Shown: positions 1-10,079, counted from the first letter of the stretch. The stretch is DNA of 55,195 bases from Gemmatimonadota bacterium (GCA_003248075.1 QJYK01000232.1:1-55195); one strand, 5' to 3'. Numbers and translations are program-made. The notes: a model not told the origin generated them from the letters alone.

Positions 1-1070
1 AGTACTACGTGGGGCTCTTCAACAACCAGCCGATGGGATTCTACTCCCTGGATGCCCTCGGACGGGACGCGCGCAGGAACGGGATCCGCACGCTCCTTCC
101 CGACGTGAACCGGAGCGGGGTCACCTGCACCGCCGAAGAGGAGGATCTGCGCATCGGGCTCGGCTTCGTGCGGGGCTGGGGCGCGGAGATCGCGGAGCGC
201 GTCGTGGTGGAGCGGGACCGCAACGGTCCGTTTCTCTCTCTCTCGGACTTCCTGCGGCGCACCCCTGCCGCGCTCAAGCGCCCGTCCATCGAGAACCTCA
301 TCTGGGTGGGCGGCTTCGAGGATTTCGGCCTGACGCGCCGCGAGCTGCTCTGGCAGGCGGGGCTCTGGCTCGGGCCCGAGACCGACGACGAGCGTTCCGG
401 AGGACGCAACGACCACGCGCAGACCGAGCTCGCGCTCGATGATCCGTACGCCGGCCTGGCCTTCCCCGATCTCGGCGAAACCGACCGGATGGTCGCGGAG
501 TACCGCATGCTCCGCTTCTCCACGGAGCTGCATCCGCTGTCGCTGCTCAAGGACCAGCTCCCGGAAGGCACGGTCACCTCCGATCGGCTCCCCGAGCTGC
601 CGCAGCACGCCACCGTGCGCGTCGCGGGACTGGTGACCGCCCGTCAGCGACCCGGGACGGCAAAGGGCTATGTCTTTGTTCTCATGGAAGATGAGTCAGG
701 TCCCATCAACGTGATTGTGAAGCCTGACATCTACGAGCGCGACAAGACCGCCGTGCGCATGGAGCCGTTCCTCGCGGTGCGTGGACGCCTACAGAAGGAC
801 GGCGACACCCTCAACGTGATCGCGTTCGGGGTGCAGGCGCTGCGCGTGCCGGGGACACCGGTGCGGCGGTCCGGTATGGCGCACGCACAGGCGGACGCGG
901 CGGGCGGCAGCCGCGTGCCCGCAGTCGCTCGTCCCGAGACGGCAGAGCTGCACGCAGGGCTCCCCGAAACCCTCGAGTACTGGGCCGACCCCGGACGAGC
1001 CGCGCCGACTCCGTTCCGCTATCTGACCGCGCTGCGCCAGAGCCCTCCCGGGATCAAGAGCTTCGGATGA
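1..1070 (+). CDS. dnaE2: Error-prone DNA polymerase DnaE2 (ImuC), C-terminal part
   Basis: This is the 3' end of a gene whose start lies before the window. The reading frame is open from base 3, and the GTG at 9 is an internal valine. About 355 residues remain of a family that is usually near 1,050. What is present is the tail of the polymerase region with the NNQPMGFY motif, a helix-hairpin-helix region (EDLRIGLGFVRGWG), and a C-terminal OB fold with RQRPGTAKGYVFVLMEDE. The RPGTAKG wording is typical of DnaE2 rather than replicative DnaE1. DnaE2 is the mutagenic translesion polymerase that normally works with ImuA and ImuB; those genes are not in the window and may lie upstream. The stop codon overlaps the start of the AraC gene (ATGA). 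Confidence 0.9.
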   Translation, partial: YYVGLFNNQPMGFYSLDALGRDARRNGIRTLLPDVNRSGVTCTAEEEDLRIGLGFVRGWGAEIAERVVVERDRNGPFLSLSDFLRRTPAALKRPSIENLIWVGGFEDFGLTRRELLWQAGLWLGPETDDERSGGRNDHAQTELALDDPYAGLAFPDLGETDRMVAEYRMLRFSTELHPLSLLKDQLPEGTVTSDRLPELPQHATVRVAGLVTARQRPGTAKGYVFVLMEDESGPINVIVKPDIYERDKTAVRMEPFLAVRGRLQKDGDTLNVIAFGVQALRVPGTPVRRSGMAHAQADAAGGSRVPAVARPETAELHAGLPETLEYWADPGRAAPTPFRYLTALRQSPPGIKSFG

Positions 1071-1885
1071 GCGACGCGAGCCCTTCCCCGGTAGATTCGG
1101 CCATGCCCCGCGACGTCCCGTACCGGGAGTTTCCGCCCCACGCAGGGCTTCGTCGCCACGTCGCCTGCTACTGGAGCATCCGCTGTGCGCTGCCGCCCTC
1201 GGAGGGGCAGGACGACGCGGTCGTCCCCGACGCGTGCATCGACTTCCTGTTCGACCTCGCGGGAGACGGAGCCGACCTGATCGGGACGATGACCCGGCCG
1301 CTCGCCGTCTCCCGCGTCGGCCACCTGGACCTGCTGGGTGTCCGCTTGCGGCCCGGCGCCATTCCGAGCTTCGTGGACGTCCCCGCCGACGAGATCACGA
1401 ACGGCACCGTGTCGCTGGAGCGCGTCTGGGGGAGCGACGTCCGCGCGTTGTACCAGCGCCTCCGGGAAGCTCCCGGGACGACGGCACGGGTGGCGCTCCT
1501 GGACGAGGTGCTCCTCACGAGGCTGGTGGCCCGGGGGAACCCCGACGCCGTCACCCTGGCCGCCGCTGGCCTGCTCGAGCGGTCGGGGGGACGCATGCGC
1601 GTGGAGGACCTGGCGCGGGCCACCGGCATGGGAACACGCCAGCTCGAGCGGAGGTTCCTCGCCTCCGTGGGCGTGCCACCCAAGACCGCCTGCCGGGTGG
1701 TCCGCTTCCAGGTGGCCCTCGCCCGGCTCCGCGCCGATCCCGGTGCGCCGCTCACGCGCGTTGCGCTGTTGGCCGGGTATCACGACCAGGCCCACCTGAC
1801 CCGGGACTTCACGGCGTTCGCCGGGGAGTCGCCTGGAGCGTATCGTCGCCGCCGCGGACTCGTGGACCACGTCCGAGAGCCATGA
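1067..1885 (+). CDS. AraC-family transcriptional regulator with DUF6597-type sensor domain
   Basis: The protein has 272 residues. The N-terminal half (about residues 10-140) begins with PYREFPPHAGLRRHVACYW, the opening seen in the DUF6597 domain of soluble AraC regulators. The C-terminal 100 residues form a double helix-turn-helix DNA-binding domain (first helix pair near RVEDLARATGMGTRQLERRF, second ending in AGESPGAYRRR). The ATG at 1067 overlaps the dnaE2 stop by four bases; a second ATG at 1103 begins closer to the conserved domain and could be the true start. The ligand is unknown. Overlap implies co-translation with dnaE2, which is unusual for a regulator of this type. A VOC-fold protein follows, a common partner of such regulators. 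Confidence 0.85.
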   Translation: MSDASPSPVDSAMPRDVPYREFPPHAGLRRHVACYWSIRCALPPSEGQDDAVVPDACIDFLFDLAGDGADLIGTMTRPLAVSRVGHLDLLGVRLRPGAIPSFVDVPADEITNGTVSLERVWGSDVRALYQRLREAPGTTARVALLDEVLLTRLVARGNPDAVTLAAAGLLERSGGRMRVEDLARATGMGTRQLERRFLASVGVPPKTACRVVRFQVALARLRADPGAPLTRVALLAGYHDQAHLTRDFTAFAGESPGAYRRRRGLVDHVREP

Positions 1886-2009
1886 CGCATTCCTACAAGA
1901 CCACGGCGATCCATGTGGCCAACATGAGGCCATGCGACGATTCCCGAGCCTCCTCGTCCTGGGCGCCTCGCTCGGGGCGACCCACACCGAGCGTGCACAG
2001 GAGACCAGA

Positions 2010-2423
2010 GTGAACAAGGTGACGCCGATCATGACCGTCGAAGCCATCGAGCCCTGCCTCCCGTTCTGGACCGACCGGCTCGGCTTCGAGGTGACCGTGA
2101 GCGTGCCCCATGGGGACCACATGGGCTTCGCCATCCTGCAAAAGGGCGGAGCTGAGCTCATGTACCAGACGCGCGCGAGCGTCCATGACGACCTCGGCCG
2201 GATGGCGCCGAGCTACCCGGGCCTCGCGACCGATATGGCCAACGGCATGAGCACGCTCTTCATCGAGGTGGAGGCGCTCGACCCTGTCGTGGAGGCGTTG
2301 GAGGGCGCAGAGATCGTGGTCCCCCGCCGACAGACGTTCTACGGGATGGACGAGATCTTCGCGCGGGCGCCCTGTGGCACGCTCGTGGGCTTCGCCGCGC
2401 GGGTGGCGACAGACGACGCGTAG
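2010..2423 (+). CDS. VOC-family (glyoxalase/bleomycin-resistance fold) protein
   Basis: About 137 residues from a GTG at 2010 that has an AGGAG ribosome-binding site six bases upstream. The frame stays open back to an ATG at 1932, but that would add a poorly conserved leader. The sequence begins VNKVTPIMTVEAIEPCLPFW and follows the beta-alpha-beta-beta-beta pattern of VOC proteins: FWTDRLGFEVTVSVP in the first module and VVPRRQTFYGMDEIFARAP in the second. That second part resembles bleomycin-resistance-type members. The family includes dioxygenases, isomerases and drug-binding proteins, and nothing in the sequence fixes a substrate. It lies on the same strand as the AraC gene, 124 bases away, and may be its target. 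Confidence 0.75.
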   Translation: MNKVTPIMTVEAIEPCLPFWTDRLGFEVTVSVPHGDHMGFAILQKGGAELMYQTRASVHDDLGRMAPSYPGLATDMANGMSTLFIEVEALDPVVEALEGAEIVVPRRQTFYGMDEIFARAPCGTLVGFAARVATDDA

Positions 2424-2443
2424 GGGAACGGCGTGGAGGCTCT

Positions 2444-2455
2444 CCCCCGCGGGGG
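2444..2455. terminator. GC palindrome between convergent genes
   Basis: CCCCCGCGGGGG is a perfect 12-bp palindrome in the 33-base gap between the converging VOC and permease genes, with AGGC/GCCT arms just outside it. It could stop transcription from both sides, but there is no T tract on either strand, so intrinsic termination is uncertain. Confidence 0.3.
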
Positions 2456-2456
2456 C

Positions 2457-5165
2457 CTAATCCTCGCGCAGCACCGTCATCGGCGCGGCACGCGATGCCT
2501 GGCGCGCCGGCAGCCAGACCGCGCACGCGGCCGTCAGCAGGAGCCCAGCGGCTACGGCGCCGTGGGTGAAGGGGTCGCCGGGCGGGATGCCGCGTAGCTG
2601 CCCTGCGAGCGCCTGACCCAGGAAGAGCCCCCCGATCACCCCGGTCCCCACCCCGAGTGCCACGACCAGCAGGCCGTTGCGGAGGAAGAGGCCGGTGACG
2701 GAGTCAACGTCGGCCCCGAGCGCGATGCGGATCGCAATGTCCCGACGACGTTGGCGGGCGGCGTACGCCACGACCCCGTAGAGACCCAGGAGCGAGAGGA
2801 CCAGGGCGAACCCCGCGAAGCCCCCCAGAAGCCAGGCGACCAACCGGGTGGGCGCCCGCGCTGCCGCCACGTTCCTCTCGAGCTCCGACGTGGCGCTGAA
2901 CGGGATGTCCGGGTCGAGCTCGGCCAGGGCCCTCTCGACCGACGTGACGACCGACGCGGAGGATGCGCCGGGCCGGCGCCGCGCCACCAGGCTCATCCAA
3001 TAGCCGGCCTGCTGCGGGTAGGCGAGCCACAGCTGCCCGTCAGATCCGTTCCCCAGATCGCGAGTGATGTCGTCGACGATCCCCACGACCGTCCGCCACG
3101 GGCCAGGAGAGGCGTCCCCCATGGCCATGCCACCATCCGTGCCCGGGAGGGTGCGCACCCGAGCCCCCAAGGGATCGCGCCCCGGCCACAGCCGCTCCCC
3201 GAGCCCCCGGCTCACGATGGCTACGGGCTCGGAGCCCTCGGTGTCGTCGGGGCCGAAGTCGCGCCCCCGCAGCAGAGGGATGCCGAGCGCCGAGAAGAAG
3301 CCCGCCCCGACGGAAGTCACGGTTCCCCGAGCCCGGCCGTCGCTGGCGTCACGCACCCGCTCTCCCTCCAGCGCGTCGGGTCTGATGATGCCGGAGAACG
3401 GCGTGCTCGAGGCCATAGCGGCAGCCTCCACGTCGCCCATTCCCCGGACCCGGTCCAACAGACTCTCGTAGAGCAACACGCGCATCGATGGGTCCGGATA
3501 GCTGGCGTGACGCAGCCCGATCGATCCATGGATGACACCCGTGGCGTCGAAGCCCAGAGGCATCCGATGGAGGTGCACCGCCGAGCGCACCATGAGCCCG
3601 GCTCCGGCAAGCAGCGCGGTGGACAACGCGACTTCGGAGGCGACAAGAGCCGCCCGCAGCCGCCGCGGGGAGCGCCCCTCCCCACGCCCACGGGCGTCGC
3701 CGGTGCCGAGGGGGACGCCTCGCCCGACCAGGAAGAGGAGTGCGGGGACCAGCCCGAAGCTGAGACCGATCACGGCGCAGGCCCCCGCCGCGGCCATGAC
3801 GACGCTCGGGTCCAGGCTCAGCGCTTCGAGCCCGCCGGGAATGGCTCGCCCCAGGCGGGCCTGCAGGCCGGCCCGGGTCAAGTCCAGCAGGAGCGCCGCG
3901 GCCGCCAGCCCCAACACCCCGGCCGCCCCCGACAGGATCAGCCCCTCCCACGCGAGCTGCCGCCCCACTCGGAGGGCCGTCGCCCCGAGGGCCTGGCGCA
4001 TTCCCAGCTCGCGTCGGCGCCTCGCCGAGCGCACGAGCAGGAGCACGATGGCATTCGAGCACGCGATCAGGAGCACGAGGAGCACGGCCCCCTGGAGCAC
4101 GGTCAGCGTCGGACGAACCGAAGCCGTATAGGCGTCTTGGAGCGGGGTGAGACGAACCTGGAAGTCCGCGGGCAGCTGTGCGGTCGTGGACCGCGCGAGC
4201 TCGGTGAGAGCTGCCTCCGCAGCCGGGAGGGGGACGTCCGGCCTCAGGCGCCCGACATAGACCGCACGCTCGACACGGATGGGCGACAGCACGTCGGTGT
4301 ACGCATTGACGTGCCAGAAGTCGGCCGGGATCACGCCGACGATCCGGAAGGATTCGGCATGATCGGGGCGGTCGGACGTGTACGCGCTGAAGCTCCTGCC
4401 CACGATGTCTGGGGCCGCCCCGAAGCGCTCGCGCCAGAGGCGCTCGGAGATCATGGCGACGAGCGCCGCCCCGGGGTCCGCCTCTTCAGGACGGAACGTC
4501 CGCCCGAGCGAGGCACGCACGCCGTACACATCGAGGAAATCGGGCGTGACCCAGGAGCCACGGACCATCTCGGGGCCCTCCTCCCCCACGAGCGTGAACA
4601 CGTCCAGGTCCCATGAGACGGCGCGCTCGAAGATGTCCGCTACCTGCGTCCACGAGACGTCGGTGACCGGCCGGACCTCCACGATGCGGTCCGCCTCCGG
4701 ATACGGAAGCGGGCGCAACAGGTATGCGTTCACGACCGAGAAGACCGCCGCGTTCAACGCCAGTCCGAGCGCCAGCACCGCGACGAGCAAAGCGGTGAAG
4801 CGCGGGTCGCGCCGCACCGAGCCCCAGGCGAACCCCAGGTCCTCGAGGGAGGCGCGGAGCCCCCGGCCTCCTGCGCTGCGACGCCCCGCGTCCACCCCCC
4901 CCGTGCGGCGAGCCCGGTCCTGAACGGGGCGCCCTGGCAACGGATGCGACAGGTCCCTCAACGCCACTCCCCACGCGCTCAGGAAGCCCCGCAAACCGCG
5001 CCGCGCCACGCGCTCTTCGAGCAAGGCGTGGAAGGCCCCGGCCATCTCTCCGCCGAAGCGGCGTCGTAGCCGGGCGGGAAAACGGAGCAGGAGCCGCCGG
5101 TAGAGCACCACCGACGGCACGACGAGCGCCGAGGCCAGCCGCGTCCCCAACCCGCGCGGGCTCAC
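2457..5165 (-). CDS. ADOP-type duplicated permease (MacB/FtsX-like, no ATPase)
   Basis: A 902-residue membrane protein starting with GTG. After a roughly 90-residue N-terminal prefix rich in Arg and Leu comes a first permease unit: a membrane segment at about 123-145, a MacB-type periplasmic domain, and an FtsX core with three helices at about 365-430 (LLVLLIACSNAIVLLLVRS). A second unit repeats this layout, ending with FALVLSLLGLYGVVAYAA and further helices to the C-terminus near RAAPMTVLRED. This is the acidobacterial duplicated orphan permease arrangement: two MacB-like halves in one chain and no adjacent ATPase gene. It overlaps the PadR gene by four bases (GTGA), so the two are co-translated. 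The transported substrate is unknown; MacB relatives export peptides, lipoproteins or drugs. Confidence 0.9.
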   Translation of the reverse strand: MSPRGLGTRLASALVVPSVVLYRRLLLRFPARLRRRFGGEMAGAFHALLEERVARRGLRGFLSAWGVALRDLSHPLPGRPVQDRARRTGGVDAGRRSAGGRGLRASLEDLGFAWGSVRRDPRFTALLVAVLALGLALNAAVFSVVNAYLLRPLPYPEADRIVEVRPVTDVSWTQVADIFERAVSWDLDVFTLVGEEGPEMVRGSWVTPDFLDVYGVRASLGRTFRPEEADPGAALVAMISERLWRERFGAAPDIVGRSFSAYTSDRPDHAESFRIVGVIPADFWHVNAYTDVLSPIRVERAVYVGRLRPDVPLPAAEAALTELARSTTAQLPADFQVRLTPLQDAYTASVRPTLTVLQGAVLLVLLIACSNAIVLLLVRSARRRRELGMRQALGATALRVGRQLAWEGLILSGAAGVLGLAAAALLLDLTRAGLQARLGRAIPGGLEALSLDPSVVMAAAGACAVIGLSFGLVPALLFLVGRGVPLGTGDARGRGEGRSPRRLRAALVASEVALSTALLAGAGLMVRSAVHLHRMPLGFDATGVIHGSIGLRHASYPDPSMRVLLYESLLDRVRGMGDVEAAAMASSTPFSGIIRPDALEGERVRDASDGRARGTVTSVGAGFFSALGIPLLRGRDFGPDDTEGSEPVAIVSRGLGERLWPGRDPLGARVRTLPGTDGGMAMGDASPGPWRTVVGIVDDITRDLGNGSDGQLWLAYPQQAGYWMSLVARRRPGASSASVVTSVERALAELDPDIPFSATSELERNVAAARAPTRLVAWLLGGFAGFALVLSLLGLYGVVAYAARQRRRDIAIRIALGADVDSVTGLFLRNGLLVVALGVGTGVIGGLFLGQALAGQLRGIPPGDPFTHGAVAAGLLLTAACAVWLPARQASRAAPMTVLRED

Positions 5166-5506
5166 GGCGTGCCGCTCCCGGGCACCAGTCGGCGGACGCC
5201 CTCCAGGTGCGAGAGTCTCGTGATCCGGCGGGCCTCGGCCTCCAGGGCCCGCCGTCCCGCGGAGGTCAGCTCGAAGAGCCGACCCCGGCGCGCATCGGCC
5301 CGGTCCTCCCGCCCGACCCGAACCCAGCCCGCGTCTTCCAGGCGCTGCAGGGACCCGTACACGGTTCCGGGTCCCAGGACCAGACCCGAGTCCTCCTCGG
5401 CACGCTTCATCACGCCGTACCCGTGCAGGGGTCCGTCGGCGAGCGAGAGGAGCACGTGGAAAACGGCCGGCGTCAGAGGCGCGGTCCCCGCATCGCGATC
5501 AGGCAT
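5162..5506 (-). CDS. PadR-family transcriptional regulator
   Basis: 114 residues with the PadR winged helix: HVLLSLADGPLHGYGVMKRAEED, then LGPGTVYGSLQRLEDAGWVRV and a C-terminal FELTSAGRRALEAEARR. The ATG at 5506 is preceded by GAGGGG at good spacing. Its stop overlaps the start of the ADOP permease, the usual PadR/ADOP pairing, which suggests it represses that operon until a ligand binds. Two adjacent 17-bp operator-like palindromes lie about 95-130 bases upstream of its start (5601-5634) and are the likely binding sites, so it would regulate itself. The effector is unknown. Confidence 0.92.
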   Translation of the reverse strand: MPDRDAGTAPLTPAVFHVLLSLADGPLHGYGVMKRAEEDSGLVLGPGTVYGSLQRLEDAGWVRVGREDRADARRGRLFELTSAGRRALEAEARRITRLSHLEGVRRLVPGSGTP

Positions 5507-5600
5507 GACGCCCCTCGGATCGGCGACCCCACCTGTGCAGCTTCAGCATCCCCTCACCGCCCAACACGCCACGCATACCGCCTCCAGGATCGGGCGACTC

Positions 5601-5634
5601 GTTACCGCCACAGTAATATTACCGTAGCGGTAAT
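5601..5634. promoter_or_regulatory. Tandem 17-bp operators, probable PadR binding sites
   Basis: Positions 5618-5634 read ATTACCGTAGCGGTAAT, a perfect 7+3+7 inverted repeat. The immediately adjacent 5601-5617 reads GTTACCGCCACAGTAAT, the same layout with one changed base per half. The two units abut exactly, giving a 17-bp repeat period. They lie in the 144-base gap upstream of padR. Assignment to PadR is by position and symmetry, not by a known consensus. Confidence 0.65.
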
Positions 5635-5641
5635 TGCGCAA
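5614..5641 (-). promoter_or_regulatory. Candidate promoter of the padR-permease operon
   Basis: On the minus strand TTGCGC (5641-5636) is followed after 16 bases by TATTAC (5619-5614). Matches to the sigma-70 boxes are moderate (3/6 and 4/6). The element is almost entirely covered by the tandem operators, which would fit repression by occlusion. Confidence 0.4.
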
Positions 5642-5650
5642 GTGTGGCGG

Positions 5651-7645
5651 TCAGCCCCGCGGCCAGAAGTTGTTGGAGCGATCCGCGTCGGGAATCAGGC
5701 CGGCGGGATCGACCTCGACCCGCGTGACCGCGCCCACGCCCCTGGGGAGCTCGATCTCGACGTCGAGACGACCCTCGAGCCAATGCTCGACGGGGACCGT
5801 TCGCTCGACGACGCCCTCGCCGCTCGTGTGGATGCGGATGGTGACCGGATAAGGCGCCAGGCCCCGGTTCCGAACGCGAATGACCGTACCCCCCATTGGC
5901 TTCGACTCGACCGCCACGACGTCGAGGTCGAGCGCCCAGGTTTCGTAGTAGTACGACGTCCAGAACCAGTCGAGGTCCTGGCCGGACACGCGCTCGAAGG
6001 CGTTGAAGAAGTCCCAGGGGGTCGGATGCTTGTACGACCAGTCGCGGATGAAGGTGCGGTATCCCTCCTCCCAGACGTCCGCACCCAGGATGTCCCGAAG
6101 CCCCACCATGAGCGTCGCCGGCTTGTTGTAGGACGCGATGCCGTATCCGGGACCCGGCTCGTACCAGTCACCGTGGCGCATCATCGATTGCTCCAGCCCT
6201 GCGTTCGCCACCTGCAGGTAGGGCTGCGCCTCGATCCTGTGGTGGTTCACGCCGGGCCAGAGCTCCATGCGGCTCTCGTCCTCCAGGAAGGTGGTGGAGC
6301 CCTCGTCCATCCAAGCGTGGCGGCGCTCGTTGCTCCCGACGATCATCGGGATCCACATGTGCGCCAGCTCGTGCGAGGTGACGTTGAAGAGATCCTGCGT
6401 CGTGCGACCCTGATACGGCCCGATGAGCGTCAGCATGGGAAACTCCATGCCGCCGTCGATGATGTCGGCACCCTCCACTGAGGTCATGTGCGGCCAGGGA
6501 TACACGAGGCCCGTGTAGTGCGAGTGGTGCTCGATCGACTGCTTGCCGTAGGCCCACTGATCCTCCCACAGCGGCGCGCGCTCCTCCCGCCAGAACGAGT
6601 TGATCAACACGCGCTCGGGGTTCCCGTCTCCGTCCCGGTCCGGCACGACGGCGCTGGTGGCGTCCCAGCGCTGCACGTTCGACGTGGTCCAGGCGAAGTC
6701 GCGCACCGAGTCCGCGCGAAAGCGATACGTGAGCCACCCGTCCGTCCCGGGCACGGTCACTCGCGCGGCGCGGAGGTCGTCGGTGGTGGCCACCTCCACG
6801 CGCTCGTCCGAAGCCGCGGCCCGCTCCAGTCTCCCCAGGGTCTGGGGTGTAAGGACCTCGGGACCGTTCTGGAGCTCGCCGGTGGCCATGACCGTCCACC
6901 CCGCCGGCACGGTCAGTGAAGCTTCGTAGCTGCCGAAGCCGTCATAGAACTCCGCGTTGCCCAGGTAGGACTCCGCATCCCACCCGCGCAGATCGTCGAA
7001 GACCGCCATGCGCGGGTACCAATAGGCCACGAAGTACATCTCATGGTTGGAGTGGCCCATCCGCCCCGCCCCGTTTTGCGGGAGGGTCACCGACCAGTCG
7101 ATCTGGATCTCGAGCGTATCGCCCGGATCCAGCGCCTCCGGCGGACGGAGCACCATCACCGTGCCATCGACGCGGTAGGCCGGCCCGGCCCGGAGGTCGC
7201 CCGCTTCGAGCAGCTGTCCGGCGGCGGCGACGCGGGTCAGCGTCACGCCCCCCGTGATCTCCTCCTGGGCGTTCCGCACCGACCCTTGCTTGTGGAGGTT
7301 CTGGTACAGGTCGAGATCCACGAAGCTGATGGAGACCGGCGATCGGTTCTCGTAACGGATGACCGCGGAGCCTTCCAGCTGCGCCGTAGCAGGGTCCAGG
7401 CGCGCGTCGAGCCGGTAGGTGGTCCAGTTCGTCCAATATCCCGGACCCGGACGACCATCCTCCGTGCGCGTGCCCCGGTCCACGGCGGCCTGGAAGTATC
7501 GGGGAGGCCGCACCGGTGCGGGCACCGGGCCGGCGAGCGCGGGGGCGGCTTGCGCTCCCAACGGTTTGGCCGGCGTCGCGGTCGCGGCCAGCGCGAGCAC
7601 GGCCGCGATGATGTACGTGGGGCGTCGCCCTGGGGTGCCCAGCAT
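5651..7645 (-). CDS. Secreted M1-family zinc metallopeptidase
   Basis: 664 residues from the ATG at 7645, which has a GGGAGG site six bases upstream; the frame remains open further upstream but the signal peptide fixes this start. Residues 1-31 form a signal peptide (RRPTYIIAAVLALAATATP then a likely LGAQA cleavage). The zinc site is HELAH, followed 18 residues later by Glu (MDEGSTTF), the HExxH-18-E spacing of M1. The exopeptidase loop reads GGMEF in place of GAMEN. An aromatic catalytic region SYNKPATLM follows. It is probably a periplasmic or secreted aminopeptidase acting on peptides. It sits 17 bases downstream of the metallo-beta-lactamase-fold gene and likely shares its transcript. Confidence 0.9.
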   Translation of the reverse strand: MLGTPGRRPTYIIAAVLALAATATPAKPLGAQAAPALAGPVPAPVRPPRYFQAAVDRGTRTEDGRPGPGYWTNWTTYRLDARLDPATAQLEGSAVIRYENRSPVSISFVDLDLYQNLHKQGSVRNAQEEITGGVTLTRVAAAGQLLEAGDLRAGPAYRVDGTVMVLRPPEALDPGDTLEIQIDWSVTLPQNGAGRMGHSNHEMYFVAYWYPRMAVFDDLRGWDAESYLGNAEFYDGFGSYEASLTVPAGWTVMATGELQNGPEVLTPQTLGRLERAAASDERVEVATTDDLRAARVTVPGTDGWLTYRFRADSVRDFAWTTSNVQRWDATSAVVPDRDGDGNPERVLINSFWREERAPLWEDQWAYGKQSIEHHSHYTGLVYPWPHMTSVEGADIIDGGMEFPMLTLIGPYQGRTTQDLFNVTSHELAHMWIPMIVGSNERRHAWMDEGSTTFLEDESRMELWPGVNHHRIEAQPYLQVANAGLEQSMMRHGDWYEPGPGYGIASYNKPATLMVGLRDILGADVWEEGYRTFIRDWSYKHPTPWDFFNAFERVSGQDLDWFWTSYYYETWALDLDVVAVESKPMGGTVIRVRNRGLAPYPVTIRIHTSGEGVVERTVPVEHWLEGRLDVEIELPRGVGAVTRVEVDPAGLIPDADRSNNFWPRG

Positions 7646-7662
7646 GTCGGTCCTCCCATCCT

Positions 7663-8550
7663 TCACGGGTTGCGTCTGACGTAGAACTCTACCCCGGCCC
7701 AGTCGGTGGAGGCGGGGAACATGTCGAAGTAGCGGTCGATCTCCTTCCTGGTCCACGCGCCCGTGAGACGAGCGCGCGTCTCGGCGTCATAGCGCCCGGC
7801 GTCCTCCATGTTCCCGGCGGCCACGGCGTCTCGCACACGCCGCTCCAGGTCGGCGAGAGCGCCACGAAGCTGCGCCACCCGTCCCGGAACGTCGTGGTGC
7901 AGGCCGAAGTGGGTCGCGCCGAACCGCTCGGGACCGATCGCCAGGATCGCATCCAGGGTCCTTTCCCACGCCCGCAGGTCCACCGCCGGGGGTGGGGTCG
8001 GCGGATGTGTCGGAGCCCCGTCCCCGAGAACGATGCCCATGGCGTCACCGGACAGCAGCGTGCCACTCCGCTCGTCGAGGTACGCCAGATGGTGGGAGAT
8101 ATGTCCCGGAGTGGGAATGGGACGGAGCCCCGTCCAGGGGCCCCGCTCCCCGACGCGCCAGGCCCGGATGCGGTCCGCCGGAACGGCCCGGGCCTCGCCC
8201 CACAGCCGGTCGTGCGCCTCCCCGAAGGTCCTGCGGGTCGACGCGACGAGGCGGGTGGGATCGACCATGTGCGGAGCGCCGTCCTCGTGCACGTGGACCG
8301 CAGCACGGGGGAAGCACTCCACGAGGTGCCCGGTCATTCCGGCGTGGTCCAGGTGCACATGGGTCAGCAGCACGTGCCTCAGATCGCTGGGACCGATCCC
8401 GAGGTCCTCCAGCGCGGCCACGAGGGTGTCCAGCACCGTCGTGGGCCCCGGGTCGACCAGGGTCGGCTCCGGCACCTGAAGCACGTAGCAGGCGATCGCT
8501 CCCGGGAGACCGAGATGGTTCAGGTCGAGCGTGTGGACAGTGTCGCGCAT
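7663..8550 (-). CDS. Metallo-beta-lactamase-fold hydrolase
   Basis: 295 residues from the ATG at 8550, chosen because GAGAGGGA lies four bases upstream; an in-frame ATG at 8583 would fall in the terminator of the previous gene. The metal motif HVHLDHAG (HxHxDH) is clear, with LVDPGPTTVLDTL before it, TPGHISHHLAYLD and LLSGDAMG after it, and a final ATHFGLHH histidine motif. This is the glyoxalase II-like branch of the family, with two metal ions expected. The C-terminal 90 residues (LRGALADLERRVRDAVAAGN onwards) are helical and extra. There is no signal peptide, so it is cytoplasmic, unlike the secreted M1 peptidase encoded next to it. The substrate is not predictable. Confidence 0.88.
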   Translation of the reverse strand: MRDTVHTLDLNHLGLPGAIACYVLQVPEPTLVDPGPTTVLDTLVAALEDLGIGPSDLRHVLLTHVHLDHAGMTGHLVECFPRAAVHVHEDGAPHMVDPTRLVASTRRTFGEAHDRLWGEARAVPADRIRAWRVGERGPWTGLRPIPTPGHISHHLAYLDERSGTLLSGDAMGIVLGDGAPTHPPTPPPAVDLRAWERTLDAILAIGPERFGATHFGLHHDVPGRVAQLRGALADLERRVRDAVAAGNMEDAGRYDAETRARLTGAWTRKEIDRYFDMFPASTDWAGVEFYVRRNP

Positions 8551-8569
8551 GGCATCCCTCTCACTCAAA

Positions 8570-8597
8570 GGGGGGCGCCCCAAGCGGAGCGCCCCCC
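8570..8597 (-). terminator. Hairpin terminator downstream of citrate synthase
   Basis: GGGGGGCGC (8570-8578) and GCGCCCCCC (8589-8597) form a perfect 9-bp stem with a 10-base loop, 26 bases past the citrate synthase stop. On the minus strand only TTT follows, so termination may be partial. Confidence 0.55.
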
Positions 8598-8622
8598 CGG
8601 GGTCGGGCCGTCAGCCGGCGCC

Positions 8623-9924
<1,302 letters not shown>

Positions 9925-9990
9925 CGATGTCTCCCGGACGCCCCGCGCCCGCCTGAGCGAGTTTCGCGGAATGGTTGTCGTTGCTGCCGA

Positions 9991-10073
9991 TGCCGGGGGC
10001 GGGATTCGAACCCGCACGCCCCAGGGGACAGCGGCTTTTGAGGCCGCCGCGTCTACCGTTCCGCCACCCCGGC
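9991..10073 (-). tRNA. tRNA-Leu (anticodon CAA)
   Basis: On the minus strand the 83-base sequence begins GCCGGGG and ends CCCCGGC plus A, a perfect 7-bp acceptor stem. The anticodon arm is GCGGC-CTCAAAA-GCCGC, giving anticodon CAA. The T arm is GCGGG-TTCGAAT-CCCGC. A long variable arm of about 15 bases (TGTCCCCTGGGGCGT) marks a class II tRNA, consistent with leucine. CCA is not encoded. Confidence 0.95.
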
Positions 10074-10079
10074 GCTCAG

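Noticed and set aside
2751-4616. 621-codon plus-strand frame opposite the permease
   Set aside because: Antisense shadow rich in Arg, Gly, Pro and His with no recognisable start or domain.
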